Notes: generated from the sequence alone by a model not told the origin. Counted from the first letter of the stretch, positions 38,970-50,183 are shown. The stretch: DNA of 64,000 bases from Aliiruegeria lutimaris (GCF_900099935.1 NZ_FNEK01000001.1:124001-188000); one strand, 5' to 3'. Numbers and translations are program-made.

Positions 38970-40076
38970 ATGCAAAGCGAGATGCATCGCCTCCAACTCT
39001 GGTTTCTGGGCATCATTGCATTCGCCGTTATCCTGTTCCTGCTGGTGCAGGCGAAGTTCCTGCTGATTTCCTTCTCGATCGCGTTGATGCTGTTTTCGCT
39101 GACCTCCGGCGCAATCGGCTACCTGCAGACACTTCGCATCGGTCAGGCCAGGCTTTCGGTTCTGCTGGCCTCCATTCTCGCGGTGTCTCTCATCGCGGCG
39201 GTTCTGATCTTGCTCTCTGTCCTCGTGCTGACGCAGACCAACGTGGTCGTCTCCACCGTTCTGCAATATTCAGGCCCCTCTCAGGAAGCCGTGGCCGAAA
39301 TCTTCGGCTGGATCGGAGACGATGCCGAGGCCGCCGTGCTCTCCTGGCTGTCGGAAGTGAAAATCGCGCCCTGGCTGGCCACCCTGGCCGGACAGGCGGG
39401 CAACCTGGCCTCCGGCACGGTCCTCGTGATCCTGTTCATCGGCTTTTTGTTTCTGGAGCGGGTCTGGTTCTCGAACAAGCTCGAGAACCTGCTCGACGAC
39501 CCGGCGCGCGCCCAGCGCATCGAAGGGATCCTCTCCTCCATCGTCCATCGCGTGAACCGCTACCTTGTCGTCAAGGCGGCCATCAGCACGATCACCGGCG
39601 CGCTGGTCTACCTGATGATGCGGCTGCTCGGGCTGGAGTTGGCCTTTGCCATGGGCGTGCTGACTTTCATCCTGAATTTCATCCCGAATATCGGCTCGAT
39701 CGTGGCAACCCTGGTTGTCGCGCTCGTCGGCTATGTGCAGACGGGTGAGCAATTCACCGGCCTGGCGCTGCTGTCGGTCATCGGCGCTCTCCAGTTTTCC
39801 GTCGGCCAGGTGTTGGAGCCCCTGTTGCTCGGCAACACGCTGCAATTGTCGTCGTTGGGAATCATCCTGTCGCTGGCCTTCTGGGCGGCGGTCTGGGGCG
39901 TTTTGGGAATGTTCCTCGCGGTCCCGATCATGGTCGCGATCATGATCATCTGTTCCCATGTCCCGCGGCTGCGCCCGATTGCGATCCTGTTGTCGCAAAA
40001 GGGACTGCCAGACCTTGCGGGCCACAAGGAAGGCACCGGGTCGGACGATACCGAGATCGACAAGAAGGCCGCCTGA
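38970..40076 (+). CDS. AI-2E family transporter (TqsA/PerM type)
   Basis: A 368-residue inner-membrane protein with about eight helices in the family pattern. Two pairs lie at the N-terminus, then a soluble segment (about 90-145). The conserved ILNFIPNIGSIVAT (about 238-251) and VGQVLEPLLLGNTLQLSSLGIILSL follow. Start 38970 is preferred; a longer frame from 38832 lacks family resemblance. Members export small molecules or act as Na+/H+ antiporters; the substrate is not deducible. Confidence 0.85.
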   Translation: MQSEMHRLQLWFLGIIAFAVILFLLVQAKFLLISFSIALMLFSLTSGAIGYLQTLRIGQARLSVLLASILAVSLIAAVLILLSVLVLTQTNVVVSTVLQYSGPSQEAVAEIFGWIGDDAEAAVLSWLSEVKIAPWLATLAGQAGNLASGTVLVILFIGFLFLERVWFSNKLENLLDDPARAQRIEGILSSIVHRVNRYLVVKAAISTITGALVYLMMRLLGLELAFAMGVLTFILNFIPNIGSIVATLVVALVGYVQTGEQFTGLALLSVIGALQFSVGQVLEPLLLGNTLQLSSLGIILSLAFWAAVWGVLGMFLAVPIMVAIMIICSHVPRLRPIAILLSQKGLPDLAGHKEGTGSDDTEIDKKAA

Positions 40077-40185
40077 GAAGGGTTTCCGGCCCAGGCCAGC
40101 ACCATGTGCCTGCGCCCTGAAGCGCGCCTTCGGCCATTCCATCTCGACCATTGAGAACAAATAAAGAACACACTACATTGCCCGC

Positions 40186-40818
40186 ATGTCCCGCCATGCT
40201 GCCCTGCTCTCCCGCGCGCGCCATTCCGGCCGCCCCGCCCTGCCCGTTCTGGGCGAGATGACCCTGACGCTTGCCCGCGCCCACGAGTTCTGCGGCCCCG
40301 CCCGGCGCACGCTCGCGCTGGAGGTCGCCGCGGCGCGGGAGGGGCCGGTACTCTGGATCGCGCCGGCCTGGCGGGCGGAATGGCTCAATGGCGACGGGCT
40401 GACGGGGCGGTTCGACCCCGGCCGTCTGCTGCTGCTCCGGCCGCAGCGGGCCGAGGACCTGCTGTGGTGTATGGAGGAGGCGTTGCGCAGCGGCGCGGTT
40501 CCGCTGGTGGTGGCCGACCTTCCCGGCCCGCCGGGGCTGACGCCGGTACGCCGGCTGCACCTGGCCGCCGAGGCCGGAGCCGAGGCCGCGGGCGGGCGCG
40601 CCGCCCCGCTCGGCCTTCTGCTGACCCCGGGCGATGGTGGCGCGGCTGGCGTGGAGAGCCGCTGGGCGCTGCTGCCCCGGCACGGCAAGGGGCAGAGCCG
40701 CTGGCTGCTGGAACGCCGCCGCAGCCGCAACGCGCCGCCCGCAAGCTGGGAGCTGGAGGAACGGCCCGGCGGCCGGGATGACCGGATGCGCCTGCGCCCG
40801 GCCCCTGCCACGAAATGA
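40186..40818 (+). CDS. ImuA-like (RecA/SulA-fold) protein, orphan
   Basis: A 210-residue protein resembling alphaproteobacterial ImuA-like proteins. [53 protein letters not shown]-like [38 protein letters not shown] and LLLTPGDGG are the recognisable blocks. ImuA normally helps the ImuB-DnaE2 translesion polymerase in SOS mutagenesis. No imuB or dnaE2 is adjacent here; metG follows. The assignment rests on recalled family blocks. Confidence 0.6.
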   Translation: MSRHAALLSRARHSGRPALPVLGEMTLTLARAHEFCGPARRTLALEVAAAREGPVLWIAPAWRAEWLNGDGLTGRFDPGRLLLLRPQRAEDLLWCMEEALRSGAVPLVVADLPGPPGLTPVRRLHLAAEAGAEAAGGRAAPLGLLLTPGDGGAAGVESRWALLPRHGKGQSRWLLERRRSRNAPPASWELEERPGGRDDRMRLRPAPATK

Positions 40819-40920
40819 GCCCGCCCGCCCGACAATCCGCCGCCCGGCCAAGGCTGTGCTGGCACTCCGCGCCCGCATCGGCTAAAGCCTCGCGCAAGTC
40901 GAAACGGAGCCGCTAAGCAT

Positions 40921-42639
40921 ATGTCCCGCATTCTCATCACCTCGGCCATTCCCTATATCAACGGGATCAAGCACCTGGGCAATCTCGTCGGCAGCCAACT
41001 GCCCGCAGACCTTTATGCCCGCTACATGCGCGCCCGCGGCAACGAGGTGCTGTTTCTGTGCGCCACAGACGAGCATGGCACACCCGCCGAGCTTGCCGCG
41101 GCCAAGGCCAACATGCCGGTGGACGAATACTGCCAACAGATGCACCGCACCCAGGCCAAGCTGGCGGCCGGTTTCCGGCTCAGCTTCGACCATTTCGGTC
41201 GCTCCTCCAGCCCGCAGAACCACCGCCTTACACAGTATTTCGCCGGCCTGCTCGCCGAGAACGGCTTCATCGAGGAGGTGAGCGAAAAGCAGGTCTACTC
41301 CCATGCCGATGGCCGCTTCCTGCCGGACCGGTATATCGAGGGCACCTGCCCCAACTGCGGCTATGACAAGGCGCGCGGCGACCAGTGCGAGAACTGCACC
41401 AAGCAACTCGACCCGACCGACCTGATCGACCCGCGCTCCGCCATTTCCGGCTCGACCGATCTGGAAGTGCGCGAGACCAAGCACCTCTACCTGCGCCAAT
41501 CCGCGCTGAAGGACGAGTTGGACGCCTGGATCGATAGCAAGACCGACTGGCCGGTGCTGACCACCTCGATCGCCAAGAAATGGCTGCATGACGGCGACGG
41601 GCTGCGCGACCGGGGCATAACCCGCGACCTCAACTGGGGCATCCCGGTGAAGAAGGGCGAGGAAGACTGGCCCGGCATGGAGGGCAAGGTCTTCTATGTC
41701 TGGTTCGACGCGCCGATCGAATATATCGCCTGCTCGGCCGAATGGGCCGAGGCGCAGGGACTGGAAGAGGCCGACTGGAAGCGCTGGTGGCGGACGGATG
41801 CGGGCGCCGAGGATGTGCGCTACGTGCAGTTCATGGGCAAGGATAACGTGCCCTTCCACACGCTCTCCTTCCCGGCCACGATCATGGGCTCGCGTGCGCC
41901 GTGGAAACTCGTCGACTACATCAAGTCGTTCAACTACCTCAACTACGATGGCGGCCAGTTCTCGACCTCGCAGGGCCGGGGCGTTTTCATGGATCAGGCG
42001 CTGGAGATCCTGCCGGCCGATTACTGGCGCTGGTGGCTGCTCTCCAACGCGCCGGAGACCTCCGACAGCGAATTCACCTGGGAGAAGTTCCAGACCGGCG
42101 TGAACAAGGACCTGGCCGATGTTCTGGGCAATTTCGTCTCCCGCGTGACCAAGTTCTGCCGCTCCAAGTTCGGCGAGGGGATACCCGCCGGCGGCGAGCT
42201 GACCGAGGAGGGCCGCAAACTCGTGGCCGATCTCGACGCGCGGCTGAAAGCCTATGCCGGGCATATGGAGGCCATCGACGTGCGCAAGGCGGCTGCCGAG
42301 CTGCGGGCGATCTGGGTCGCGGGCAACGAGTTCCTGCAAACCGCCGCTCCGTGGACCTCGTTCAAGACCGACCCGGAACGCGCCGCCGCCGATATCCGGC
42401 TGGCACTGAACCTGATCCGCGTCTACGCGGTGATCTCCGCGCCCTTCCTGCCGGATGCCTCGGCGACATTACTCGAAGCGCTCAGAACGGATGCAACCGA
42501 CTGGCCAAAAGACATGGAAACCGCGCTGTCCACCCTGCCCGCGGGCCATGGCTTCGCCGTCCCGGACACCCTCTTCGCCAAGATCTCGGATGAGGATCGC
42601 GAAGCCTGGGCCGAGAAATTCTCGGGCGTTCGCACCTGA
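40921..42639 (+). CDS. metG: Methionyl-tRNA synthetase
   Basis: A 572-residue class I synthetase that charges tRNA-Met in the cytoplasm. The HIGH-type motif is HLGN (18-21), the zinc knuckle is Cys143/146/156/159 ([17 protein letters not shown]), and the KMSKS equivalent is [10 protein letters not shown]. The anticodon-binding domain occupies the last third. It lacks the C-terminal tRNA-binding (Trbp111-like) extension found in longer MetRS forms. Confidence 0.96.
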   Translation: MSRILITSAIPYINGIKHLGNLVGSQLPADLYARYMRARGNEVLFLCATDEHGTPAELAAAKANMPVDEYCQQMHRTQAKLAAGFRLSFDHFGRSSSPQNHRLTQYFAGLLAENGFIEEVSEKQVYSHADGRFLPDRYIEGTCPNCGYDKARGDQCENCTKQLDPTDLIDPRSAISGSTDLEVRETKHLYLRQSALKDELDAWIDSKTDWPVLTTSIAKKWLHDGDGLRDRGITRDLNWGIPVKKGEEDWPGMEGKVFYVWFDAPIEYIACSAEWAEAQGLEEADWKRWWRTDAGAEDVRYVQFMGKDNVPFHTLSFPATIMGSRAPWKLVDYIKSFNYLNYDGGQFSTSQGRGVFMDQALEILPADYWRWWLLSNAPETSDSEFTWEKFQTGVNKDLADVLGNFVSRVTKFCRSKFGEGIPAGGELTEEGRKLVADLDARLKAYAGHMEAIDVRKAAAELRAIWVAGNEFLQTAAPWTSFKTDPERAAADIRLALNLIRVYAVISAPFLPDASATLLEALRTDATDWPKDMETALSTLPAGHGFAVPDTLFAKISDEDREAWAEKFSGVRT

Positions 42640-42673
42640 AGTCTGGCGGTTTTGCGCCGCCACTGACGTTCAA

Positions 42674-42833
42674 GGGGGGCTTTGCCCCCTGCGCTCTTGC
42701 GAGCGCTCCCCCCAGGATATTACTGGAAAGATGATAAAGGTGCTGCATGCATTCATCTTTCCAGCAAATATCCCCGCCGGAGGCACGATCCGCAGGATCG
42801 TTCAAGCGCGCGGAGCGCGCGCCCTCGAATGGC
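42674..42833 (+). repeat. Composite palindromic intergenic repeat, copy 2
   Basis: Module A (GGGGGGCTTTGCCCCC, GCGCTC-TTGC-GAGCGC, CAGGATATT) is followed by GGAAAGATGA, a spacer, then TCATCTTTCC and module B (AAATATCC, CCGCCGGAGGCACGATCC, GGATCGTTCAAGCG). The tail GCGCGCGCCCTCGAATGGC is shared with copy 3. It fills most of the gap between metG and the ABC ATPase gene. Confidence 0.9.
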
Positions 42834-42927
42834 CGCTTTGCTTGCAATTCCTTCCGCTGCGCCCTCCGCTCTTTTACTCCCGTCGCCACCGGGCTAGGTC
42901 TTGCCTCGCGCAACCCGGCGAGGCCCC

Positions 42928-43584
42928 ATGCTCATCGACGCCCGTGACCTGACCAAGACATTCACAACTGCCGACGGCAAACTGCCCGTGCTGAACGGTA
43001 TTTCACTGCAACTCCAACCTGGAGAAACACTCGCACTGACAGGCGAGTCTGGCTCCGGCAAATCCACGCTGCTGCACCTTCTGGCCGCATTGGATACGCC
43101 GGACTCGGGAACGATCCGACATCAGGACGACGACATCACATCGGGAAATGATACAAGCCGTGCGGCGGTCCGACGCAACCGCATCGGGCTGGTTTTCCAG
43201 CAGTTCAACCTCATCCCGTCACTCGATATCGCCGCCAATCTCGCATTCCAGGCGCGGCTGGCCGGACGCTATGACGCTGACTGGTGCGCAGTCCTGAGCC
43301 AGCGCCTCGGCCTCTCCGAACTTCTGTCGCGTTACCCCGAGCAACTTTCCGGCGGACAACAGCAGCGCGTCGCCATCGGCCGTGCTCTGGCACCACGCCC
43401 GCCCGTCCTGCTGGCCGATGAACCGACCGGCAATCTCGACGAGGCCACCGCCGACAGCGTGCTGGAAATGATGCTGGAACTGGTGGACGAAACCGGCGCG
43501 GGGCTGCTGATGGTGACACATTCGACAAGGCTGGCCGGGCGCCTCTCCCGGCGTCTGCATCTGAGCCAGGGCCGGGTGGCATGA
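42928..43584 (+). CDS. ABC transporter ATPase, LolD/MacB-like
   Basis: A 218-residue ATPase of the type that pairs with FtsX-domain permeases. It has Walker A GESGSGKST (39-47), RNRIGLVFQQFNLIPSLDIAANL, signature LSGGQQQRVAIGRAL and Walker B VLLADEPTGNLD. The start at 42928 is chosen for GGCGAGG upstream. The stop overlaps the permease start as ATGA. It powers the large permease and probably moves a lipid or lipoprotein-like cargo. Confidence 0.9.
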   Translation: MLIDARDLTKTFTTADGKLPVLNGISLQLQPGETLALTGESGSGKSTLLHLLAALDTPDSGTIRHQDDDITSGNDTSRAAVRRNRIGLVFQQFNLIPSLDIAANLAFQARLAGRYDADWCAVLSQRLGLSELLSRYPEQLSGGQQQRVAIGRALAPRPPVLLADEPTGNLDEATADSVLEMMLELVDETGAGLLMVTHSTRLAGRLSRRLHLSQGRVA

Positions 43585-45983
43585 GGCGGGCCGCCCTTGC
43601 CGCGCTGGTCTCGCATTGGCGCCGCCAACCGCTGCAATTCTTCACCCTGATTGCCGGGCTGGCGCTGGCAACGGCGCTCTGGTCCGCGGTGCAGGCAATC
43701 AATGCCGAGGCGCGCCGCTCCTATGCCGCCGCCGAGGGTATGCTGGGTCTAGGAAGTTACGAGACCCTGGCCGATCCCGCCGGGCGCATGCCGCTGGAGA
43801 CATTCGCCAGGCTGCGCCGGGCCGGCTGGCAGGTCTCGCCGGTGCTGGAGGGGCGTGCTCTGCTCGGCAACCAGCGGATCGAGCTGCTCGGGCTGGATTT
43901 CATCTCCGCGCCGCAAGCGAACCTGCCGGGAAACCCGCAATTGCGGGAGACGCTTTCCCCAAACGAGATATTCCTGCCGCCCGGCATCGCCTTTGTTGCC
44001 CCCGACACCCAGCGCGCATTACGCGACATTGCGGGCCTGCCGCACCTGATAGCGGATACGTCCCTTCCGCCGGGGCGTCTTGTCACCGATATCGCCGTCG
44101 CGGACCGCATCCTGGAGGCGGGCGGCGGGATCGACAGCTTGATCCTTCTGAAAGGCGCGCCGGATGGAACGCCCGGAGCGCTGGCGCCACAATTGCAACG
44201 TTTCGACCGGCAATCGCAGGGAGAAATCTCCCGCCTGACCGACAGTTTCCACCTCAACCTAACGGCTTTCGGCCTGCTCAGCTTCGCGGTCGGGCTCTTC
44301 ATCGTCCATGGCACGATCGGGCTCGCCTTCGAACAGCGGCGTCCCGTCTTCCGCACCCTGCGCGCGGTTGGGCTGCCACTGCGCGAACTGCTGGGCCTTC
44401 TGATGGCCGAAATCATATTGCTGGCGCTTCTGGCCGGCGGTCTCGGGATCCTGCTCGGCTATCTGATCGCCGCAGCCTTGCTGCCCGATGTGGCCGCAAC
44501 CCTGCGCGGCCTCTACGGGGCATCCATTCCCGGCAGCCTTGCCTTCGACCCGGGCTGGGCCGCCTCCGGGCTAGGTGTGGCCCTGATCGGGGCCTTGGTC
44601 GCCGCGACCCACGGGCTGAACTCCATCCGCAAGATGCCGCTTCTGGCCAGCGCACGCCCCCGCGCCTGGGCGGTCGCCTCGACGGCCTCGCTGCGCCGGC
44701 AGGCGCTGGCCGGGCTGGTGTTGCTCCTCGCCGGCATCGCCGCCCCCATCCTTGCCGACGGACTGCTTGCCGGGTTCGCGTTGATGGGCGGGCTGCTACT
44801 GGGTGCCGCGCTGCTCTTGCCGCTCGTGCTCGGCGCGGCGCTCTCCGCTGGCGCCGCCCTGGCACGCGGCCCGGTCGCGCAATGGTTCTGGGCCGACACC
44901 CGCCAGCAACTCCCCGGCCTGTCACTGGCCCTGATGTCGCTCCTGCTGGCGCTGGCAACCAATGTCGGGGTCTCGACCATGGTCTCCTCCTTCCGGCTGA
45001 CCTTCACCGGCTGGCTCGATCAGCGGCTGGTCTCCCAGCTCTACGTTACCGCCCCGAGCGAGGCCGAAGGCGAACGCCTGCGCGCATGGCTCGCGCCACG
45101 GGCCGAGGCCATCCTGCCGATCTGGAAGGTGGACACCCCCCTCTATGGCACACCGGGCGAGATCTACGGCATCGTCGATCACCAGGTCTACCGTTCGCAC
45201 TGGCCGCTCCTGGCGTCCAGCGACACCCCGTGGGAAGATTTCTATGCCGGCCGCGGCACGCTCATCAACGAACAGCTGGCCTATCGGGAGGATCTCTCGC
45301 CCGGCGATTCGGTCACGCTCGGCCCCGGTTGGACACTTCCGGTCAGCGCAATCTATTCCGATTACGGCAATCCCGCAGGACAGGCGATCGTGCATCTGCC
45401 GCTTCTGTTGACCCAGCACCCCGAGGTACCCCGCCTCCGCCATGGCATCCTGACAGAGGATCCCGAGGGCCTCGCCCGCGCCCTTCACGAGGAGTTCGGC
45501 CTGCCCCGCGCCAACCTGATTGACAATGGCAGCCTCAAGGCGATATCGCTCCAGATCTTTGAACGCACCTTCACGGTCACAGGCGCGCTCAACGTGCTGA
45601 CGCTCTCGGTCGCCGGCTTCGCGATCCTCACCGCGCTGCTGACGCTGTCCAGCATGCGCCTGCCGCAACTCGCTCCGCCATGGGCGCTCGGGCTGACGCG
45701 GGCACAATTGGCGCGTCTGGAAACCCTGCGCTCGCTTGCGCTCGCCGCTCTGACCTTCGCGCTGGCGCTGCCAACCGGGCTGGTGCTGGCATGGTCCCTG
45801 CTCGCGGTGGTCAATGTCGAGGCCTTTGGCTGGCGGCTGCCCATGTTCCTCTTCCCGGCCCAGTGGCTCTGGCTGCTGGCGCTTTCGCTCATCGCCGCGC
45901 TTCTCGCCGCCTACCTGCCGGTGCGCCGCCTGGCTCGCACCGATCCGTCGCAATTCCTCAAGGTCTTTGCCGATGAACGCTGA
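43581..45983 (+). CDS. ABC transporter permease with two FtsX domains
   Basis: An 800-residue inner-membrane protein. A helix near residue 20 and a soluble periplasmic part precede the first FtsX-like block of helices (about 225-310). A central helical pair (370-425), another periplasmic domain (about 475-660) and a final FtsX block (660-795, ending RLARTDPSQFLKVFADE) follow. This resembles the YbbP/AttG-type organisation. The stop overlaps the next start by 11 bases, so all three genes form one operon. Confidence 0.87.
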   Translation: MRRAALAALVSHWRRQPLQFFTLIAGLALATALWSAVQAINAEARRSYAAAEGMLGLGSYETLADPAGRMPLETFARLRRAGWQVSPVLEGRALLGNQRIELLGLDFISAPQANLPGNPQLRETLSPNEIFLPPGIAFVAPDTQRALRDIAGLPHLIADTSLPPGRLVTDIAVADRILEAGGGIDSLILLKGAPDGTPGALAPQLQRFDRQSQGEISRLTDSFHLNLTAFGLLSFAVGLFIVHGTIGLAFEQRRPVFRTLRAVGLPLRELLGLLMAEIILLALLAGGLGILLGYLIAAALLPDVAATLRGLYGASIPGSLAFDPGWAASGLGVALIGALVAATHGLNSIRKMPLLASARPRAWAVASTASLRRQALAGLVLLLAGIAAPILADGLLAGFALMGGLLLGAALLLPLVLGAALSAGAALARGPVAQWFWADTRQQLPGLSLALMSLLLALATNVGVSTMVSSFRLTFTGWLDQRLVSQLYVTAPSEAEGERLRAWLAPRAEAILPIWKVDTPLYGTPGEIYGIVDHQVYRSHWPLLASSDTPWEDFYAGRGTLINEQLAYREDLSPGDSVTLGPGWTLPVSAIYSDYGNPAGQAIVHLPLLLTQHPEVPRLRHGILTEDPEGLARALHEEFGLPRANLIDNGSLKAISLQIFERTFTVTGALNVLTLSVAGFAILTALLTLSSMRLPQLAPPWALGLTRAQLARLETLRSLALAALTFALALPTGLVLAWSLLAVVNVEAFGWRLPMFLFPAQWLWLLALSLIAALLAAYLPVRRLARTDPSQFLKVFADER

Positions 45984-47037
45984 CCGCCTCGCCCTCCTCC
46001 TCTGGCTCGCCGCCAGCGCCGCCAGCGCACAGGGCTTTGCCGGCCTCGGCACGGAGGCCGAGGGCTTCGCCATCCCATCCCCGGAAGCCGCCCTCACCTT
46101 CCCCGCCGATCACGGGCCGCACCCGGATTTCCGCATCGAGTGGTGGTACCTGACCGCCAACCTCTCCGATGCGAACGGCACCGATTACGGCATCCAGTGG
46201 ACGCTCTTCCGCTCCGCCCTCGCCCCGTTTGAGGCCGATGGCTGGGACTCGCCGCAGATCTGGCTCGGCAATGCCGGGCTGACGACGCCGGAAGCCCATT
46301 TCGCCGCCGAACGCCTCGCCCGTGGCGGCATTGGACAAGCCGGCGTGACCACGGCGCCCTTCGAGGCCTGGATCGACGACTGGCACATGACCAGCACTGC
46401 CCCCTCCGGCGACCCGCTCGACAGCCTCAGCCTCGCCGCCAATGGCGAGGGCTTCGCTTATGACCTGACCTTGCAGGCAACCCGCCCGCTCGTGCCTCAA
46501 GGCATCGATGGCTATTCGGTCAAATCCCCCGAAGGCCAGGCCAGCTATTACTACTCCCAACCGTTCTACGAGATCGAAGGCACGCTTTCCCTGCCTTCCG
46601 GCCCGGTCGAGGTCACCGGGCAAGGTTGGCTCGACCGCGAGTATTCCTCCCAACCGCTCTCGGAAACGCAGGACGGCTGGGACTGGATCTCGCTCCACCT
46701 CGACGGAGGCGAGAAGCTCATGGGCTTCCGCCTGCGGGACCGCGAAGGCGCGCCCTTCACCTCCGCCACATGGATCGCCGCCGACGGCACGCCCACGCCC
46801 TACCCGAACGGCGCGCTCACCATGACCCCGCTCGAAACGACCGATGTGAACGGCGCCCCCATCCCTACCCAATGGCAGATCGACCTGCCTGCGCAGTCTC
46901 TCTCCCTCCGCCTCGACGCGCTCAACCCGAATTCCTGGATGGACCTCACCTTTCCCTACTGGGAAGGCCCAGTTACCATTTCCGGCAGTCACACGGGCAA
47001 GGGCTACCTCGAAATGACCGGCTACACCGCTCCTTGA
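45973..47037 (+). CDS. AttH/CrtC-like lipocalin-type periplasmic protein
   Basis: A 354-residue exported protein of the CrtC/AttH family, with a double lipocalin-like fold. A signal peptide of about 19 residues (AASAASAQ) is followed by the hallmark DFRIEWWYLTANL, FEAWIDDWHM, YYYSQPFYEIEGTL and GQGWLDREYSSQPL blocks. Family members hydrate carotenoids (CrtC) or accompany ABC exporters (AttH). Partnership with an FtsX-type exporter favours the AttH role; no carotenoid genes are near. The start at 45973 overlaps the permease stop. Confidence 0.87.
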   Translation: MNADRLALLLWLAASAASAQGFAGLGTEAEGFAIPSPEAALTFPADHGPHPDFRIEWWYLTANLSDANGTDYGIQWTLFRSALAPFEADGWDSPQIWLGNAGLTTPEAHFAAERLARGGIGQAGVTTAPFEAWIDDWHMTSTAPSGDPLDSLSLAANGEGFAYDLTLQATRPLVPQGIDGYSVKSPEGQASYYYSQPFYEIEGTLSLPSGPVEVTGQGWLDREYSSQPLSETQDGWDWISLHLDGGEKLMGFRLRDREGAPFTSATWIAADGTPTPYPNGALTMTPLETTDVNGAPIPTQWQIDLPAQSLSLRLDALNPNSWMDLTFPYWEGPVTISGSHTGKGYLEMTGYTAP

Positions 47038-47189
47038 TGTATCCGCTTGGGTGGGTCCGTGTCCTCACCGCGCGAAGCGCTGAAAGACAACGCGCCGAAG
47101 GCGCACAACTGAATAGCCGCTCCCACACCCTTCCCCTTCGCTTCCCGCTTCTGTAAACGATCCCCCGACCCGTTCGAGGACCGTGACAC

Positions 47190-50144
47190 ATGCCAATGGA
47201 AAAGACATTCGACGCCCAAGAGGCCGAATCCCACATCTACGCCGCCTGGGAACAGGCCGGCGCCTTCAAGGCCGGCGCCAATGCCAGCCGCGATGAAAGC
47301 TTCTGCATCATGATCCCGCCGCCCAACGTGACGGGCGTCCTCCACATGGGGCACGCCTTCAACAACACGCTGCAGGACATCCTGATCCGCTGGCACCGCA
47401 TGCGCGGCTTCGACACGCTCTGGCAGCCCGGGCAGGACCATGCCGGTATCGCCACGCAAATGGTCGTCGAACGCCAGCTTGCCGCCGAAGGCCTGCCCTC
47501 GCGCCGCGAACTCGGCCGCGAGAAATTCCTCGAAAAAGTCTGGGACTGGAAAGGCAAGTCCGGCGGCACGATCATCGAACAGCTGAAGCGCCTCGGATCC
47601 TCCTGCGACTGGGACCGCAACGCCTTCACCATGGCCGGCGCCCCGAACGACCCGCGCACCGGCCACGAGAACAGCCCCGATTTCCACGAAGCCGTCATCA
47701 AGGTCTTCGTCGACATGTATGAAAAGAGCCTGATCTATCGCGGCAAGCGGCTGGTCAACTGGGACCCGCATTTCGAAACCGCTATTTCCGACCTCGAAGT
47801 CGAGCAGATCGAGGTCAACGGCAACATGTGGCGTCTGCGCTACCCGCTGGAAGGCGGCGAGAGCTACGAGCATGTTGAAAAGGACGAGGACGGCAACGAG
47901 ATCTTCCGCGAGACGCGGAACTACCTCGTCGTCGCCACCACCCGGCCCGAGACGATGCTGGGCGATACCGGCGTCGCCGTTCACCCCGAGGATGAACGCT
48001 ACAAGGGCCTGCTGGAACGCGGCGCCCGCGTGAAGCTGCCGCTCTGCGGCCGTTCGATCCCGGTTGTCGCCGATGAGTATGCCGACCCGACCAAGGGCAC
48101 CGGCGCGGTGAAGATCACCCCTGCGCATGATTTCAACGATTGGCAGGTCGGCCAGCGGGCCGGGCTCGACGTGATCAACGTCATGTCCACCACTGCGACC
48201 ATGTTCCTCAAGGGCAACGCCGAGTTCGAAGCCGGCTGCGACCCCGAAATGCTCGCCAAGACCATCGAGCGGCTCGACGGTCAGGACCGTTACGAGGCGC
48301 GCGACGCCATCGTCACCGAGGCGCAGGACAATGGCTGGCTCGACGGTATCGACCCGGACCGCCACATGGTCCCGCATGGCGACCGCTCCAAGGTCGTCAT
48401 CGAGCCCTACCTGACGGACCAGTGGTTCGTCGACACCGACAAGATCGTCGGCCCTGCGCTCGACGCCGTCCGCAACGGCACGGTCAAGATCATGCCGGAG
48501 AGCGGCGAGAAGACCTATTACCACTGGCTGGAGAATATCGAGCCCTGGTGCATCTCGCGCCAGCTCTGGTGGGGGCATCAGGTCCCGGTCTGGTACGCGC
48601 CGGCGCTCATGGACCACGAAGGCGAGCCGGAGGCGGTCTGGCGCCCCTTCTGTGCCGCCAACCAGGAAGAGGCCTTCGCAAAAATGGCCGACTACTATGG
48701 CCATAGCGACTTCAAGATCGTCACCGAACGCGCAGAAGCCGAACAAATGCTGAAAGCCGCCGTGGGCCGCACCCGCACCGAGGGCCGCATCCGCTCGCCG
48801 CAAGAGCCTTCGGCCCTGCCGGTCTATCGCGACCCCGACGTGCTCGACACCTGGTTCTCTTCCGGTCTCTGGCCCATCGGCACGCTGGGCTGGCCGAACT
48901 GGACCGAGGAAACGCAGAAATACTTCCCGACCAATGTGCTCGTTACCGGTCAGGACATTCTCTTCTTCTGGGTTGCCCGGATGATGATGATGCAGCTTGC
49001 CGTCGTCGATCAGATCCCCTTCGACACCGTCTATCTCCACGGCCTCGTCCGCGACGCCAAGGGCAAGAAGATGTCGAAATCGACTGGCAACGTGGTCGAC
49101 CCGCTGGAGATCATCGACGAATACGGCGCCGACGCGCTGCGCTTCACCAATGCCGCCATGGCCTCGCTCGGCGGCGTGTTGAAACTCGACATGCAACGCA
49201 TCGCCGGCTACCGGAATTTTGGCACCAAGATCTGGAACGCCGCGCGTTTCGCCGAGATGAACGGCGTGTTCGAGCCGTCAGTCACACCCATCGACCCCGC
49301 TTCCAAGCCCTCCGCCACCGTCAACCGCTGGATCATCGGCGAGACGGCCAAGGTGCGCGAAGACGTGGACAAGGCGCTCAATGCCTATCTCTTCAACGAC
49401 GCCGCCAACGCGCTTTACGCCTTCACCTGGGGCAAGGTCTGCGACTGGTACGTCGAGTTCGCCAAGCCGCTGCTGCAAGGCGACGACGAGGCGCTGAAGG
49501 CCGAGACCCGCGCCACCATGCGGTGGGTGCTGGAGCAGGCCTTTACCCTGCTGCACCCGATCATGCCCTTCATCACCGAAGAGCTTTGGCAGGTACTGGG
49601 CAACGAAGGCATGATCGTCCATGCCGACTGGCCGAGCTATACCGCCGCCGATCTGGTCGATCCGGAGGCCGATGCCGAGATGAACTGGGTCATCACGCTC
49701 ATCGACGGCGTCCGCTCCGCCCGCGCGCAGGTCCGCGTGCCGGCCGGCCTGCAGGTGCCGATGGTCCATACCGGCCTCGAGGCCAATGCGCAGGCTGCCT
49801 GGGACAATAACGAGGCGCTGATCACGCGCATCGCCCGCATCGCCTCCCTGCAAGGTTTCGACGACATGCCCAAGGGCTGCATCACGGTGCCGGTTCCGGG
49901 CGCAACCTTCGGGCTGCCGGTGGCCGATATCATCGACGTTGGCGAGGAGAAGGCGCGGCTGGAGAAATCCATCGCCAAGCTCGACAAGGAAATCGGTGGC
50001 CTCAGCAAGCGGCTGAACAACCCCAAATTCGTCGCCTCCGCGCCCGAAGACGTTGTCGAGGAAGTGCGCGACAACCTCGCCGAGCGGACCTCGGAGCAGG
50101 ACCGCCTGAAAGAGGCGCTGCAACGTCTGGCCGAGATCGGCTGA
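47190..50144 (+). CDS. valS: Valyl-tRNA synthetase
   Basis: A 984-residue class I synthetase that charges tRNA-Val and edits mischarged threonine. The HIGH motif is HMGH (52-55, in [15 protein letters not shown]), the editing CP1 domain includes [19 protein letters not shown], and KMSKS lies near 627-631 ([16 protein letters not shown]). The C-terminal coiled-coil arm (about 915-980) is present. Length is normal, and a terminator follows. Confidence 0.97.
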   Translation: MPMEKTFDAQEAESHIYAAWEQAGAFKAGANASRDESFCIMIPPPNVTGVLHMGHAFNNTLQDILIRWHRMRGFDTLWQPGQDHAGIATQMVVERQLAAEGLPSRRELGREKFLEKVWDWKGKSGGTIIEQLKRLGSSCDWDRNAFTMAGAPNDPRTGHENSPDFHEAVIKVFVDMYEKSLIYRGKRLVNWDPHFETAISDLEVEQIEVNGNMWRLRYPLEGGESYEHVEKDEDGNEIFRETRNYLVVATTRPETMLGDTGVAVHPEDERYKGLLERGARVKLPLCGRSIPVVADEYADPTKGTGAVKITPAHDFNDWQVGQRAGLDVINVMSTTATMFLKGNAEFEAGCDPEMLAKTIERLDGQDRYEARDAIVTEAQDNGWLDGIDPDRHMVPHGDRSKVVIEPYLTDQWFVDTDKIVGPALDAVRNGTVKIMPESGEKTYYHWLENIEPWCISRQLWWGHQVPVWYAPALMDHEGEPEAVWRPFCAANQEEAFAKMADYYGHSDFKIVTERAEAEQMLKAAVGRTRTEGRIRSPQEPSALPVYRDPDVLDTWFSSGLWPIGTLGWPNWTEETQKYFPTNVLVTGQDILFFWVARMMMMQLAVVDQIPFDTVYLHGLVRDAKGKKMSKSTGNVVDPLEIIDEYGADALRFTNAAMASLGGVLKLDMQRIAGYRNFGTKIWNAARFAEMNGVFEPSVTPIDPASKPSATVNRWIIGETAKVREDVDKALNAYLFNDAANALYAFTWGKVCDWYVEFAKPLLQGDDEALKAETRATMRWVLEQAFTLLHPIMPFITEELWQVLGNEGMIVHADWPSYTAADLVDPEADAEMNWVITLIDGVRSARAQVRVPAGLQVPMVHTGLEANAQAAWDNNEALITRIARIASLQGFDDMPKGCITVPVPGATFGLPVADIIDVGEEKARLEKSIAKLDKEIGGLSKRLNNPKFVASAPEDVVEEVRDNLAERTSEQDRLKEALQRLAEIG

Positions 50145-50157
50145 CACGCGCAGTCGG

Positions 50158-50183
50158 AACGCCGCCTGACAGGGCGGCGTTTC
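50158..50183 (+). terminator. Rho-independent terminator of valS
   Basis: AACGCCGCC/GGCGGCGTT is a 9-bp stem with a six-base loop. It begins 13 bases after the valS stop and is followed by TCCTCTC. Confidence 0.75.

Noticed and set aside
42674-42833. Possible CRISPR or tandem-repeat array because of repeated palindromes
   Set aside because: There are no regularly spaced direct repeats or spacers. The palindromes belong to a single composite hairpin element also found elsewhere in the window.
46016-47037. Carotenoid 1,2-hydratase (crtC) assignment
   Set aside because: The fold matches, but no carotenoid genes are nearby and the gene overlaps an FtsX-type exporter gene, so the AttH-like role is preferred.
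47022-49196. 724-codon minus-strand frame opposite valS
   Set aside because: It is antisense to a full-length valyl-tRNA synthetase with all motifs. Its composition is typical of an antisense shadow.
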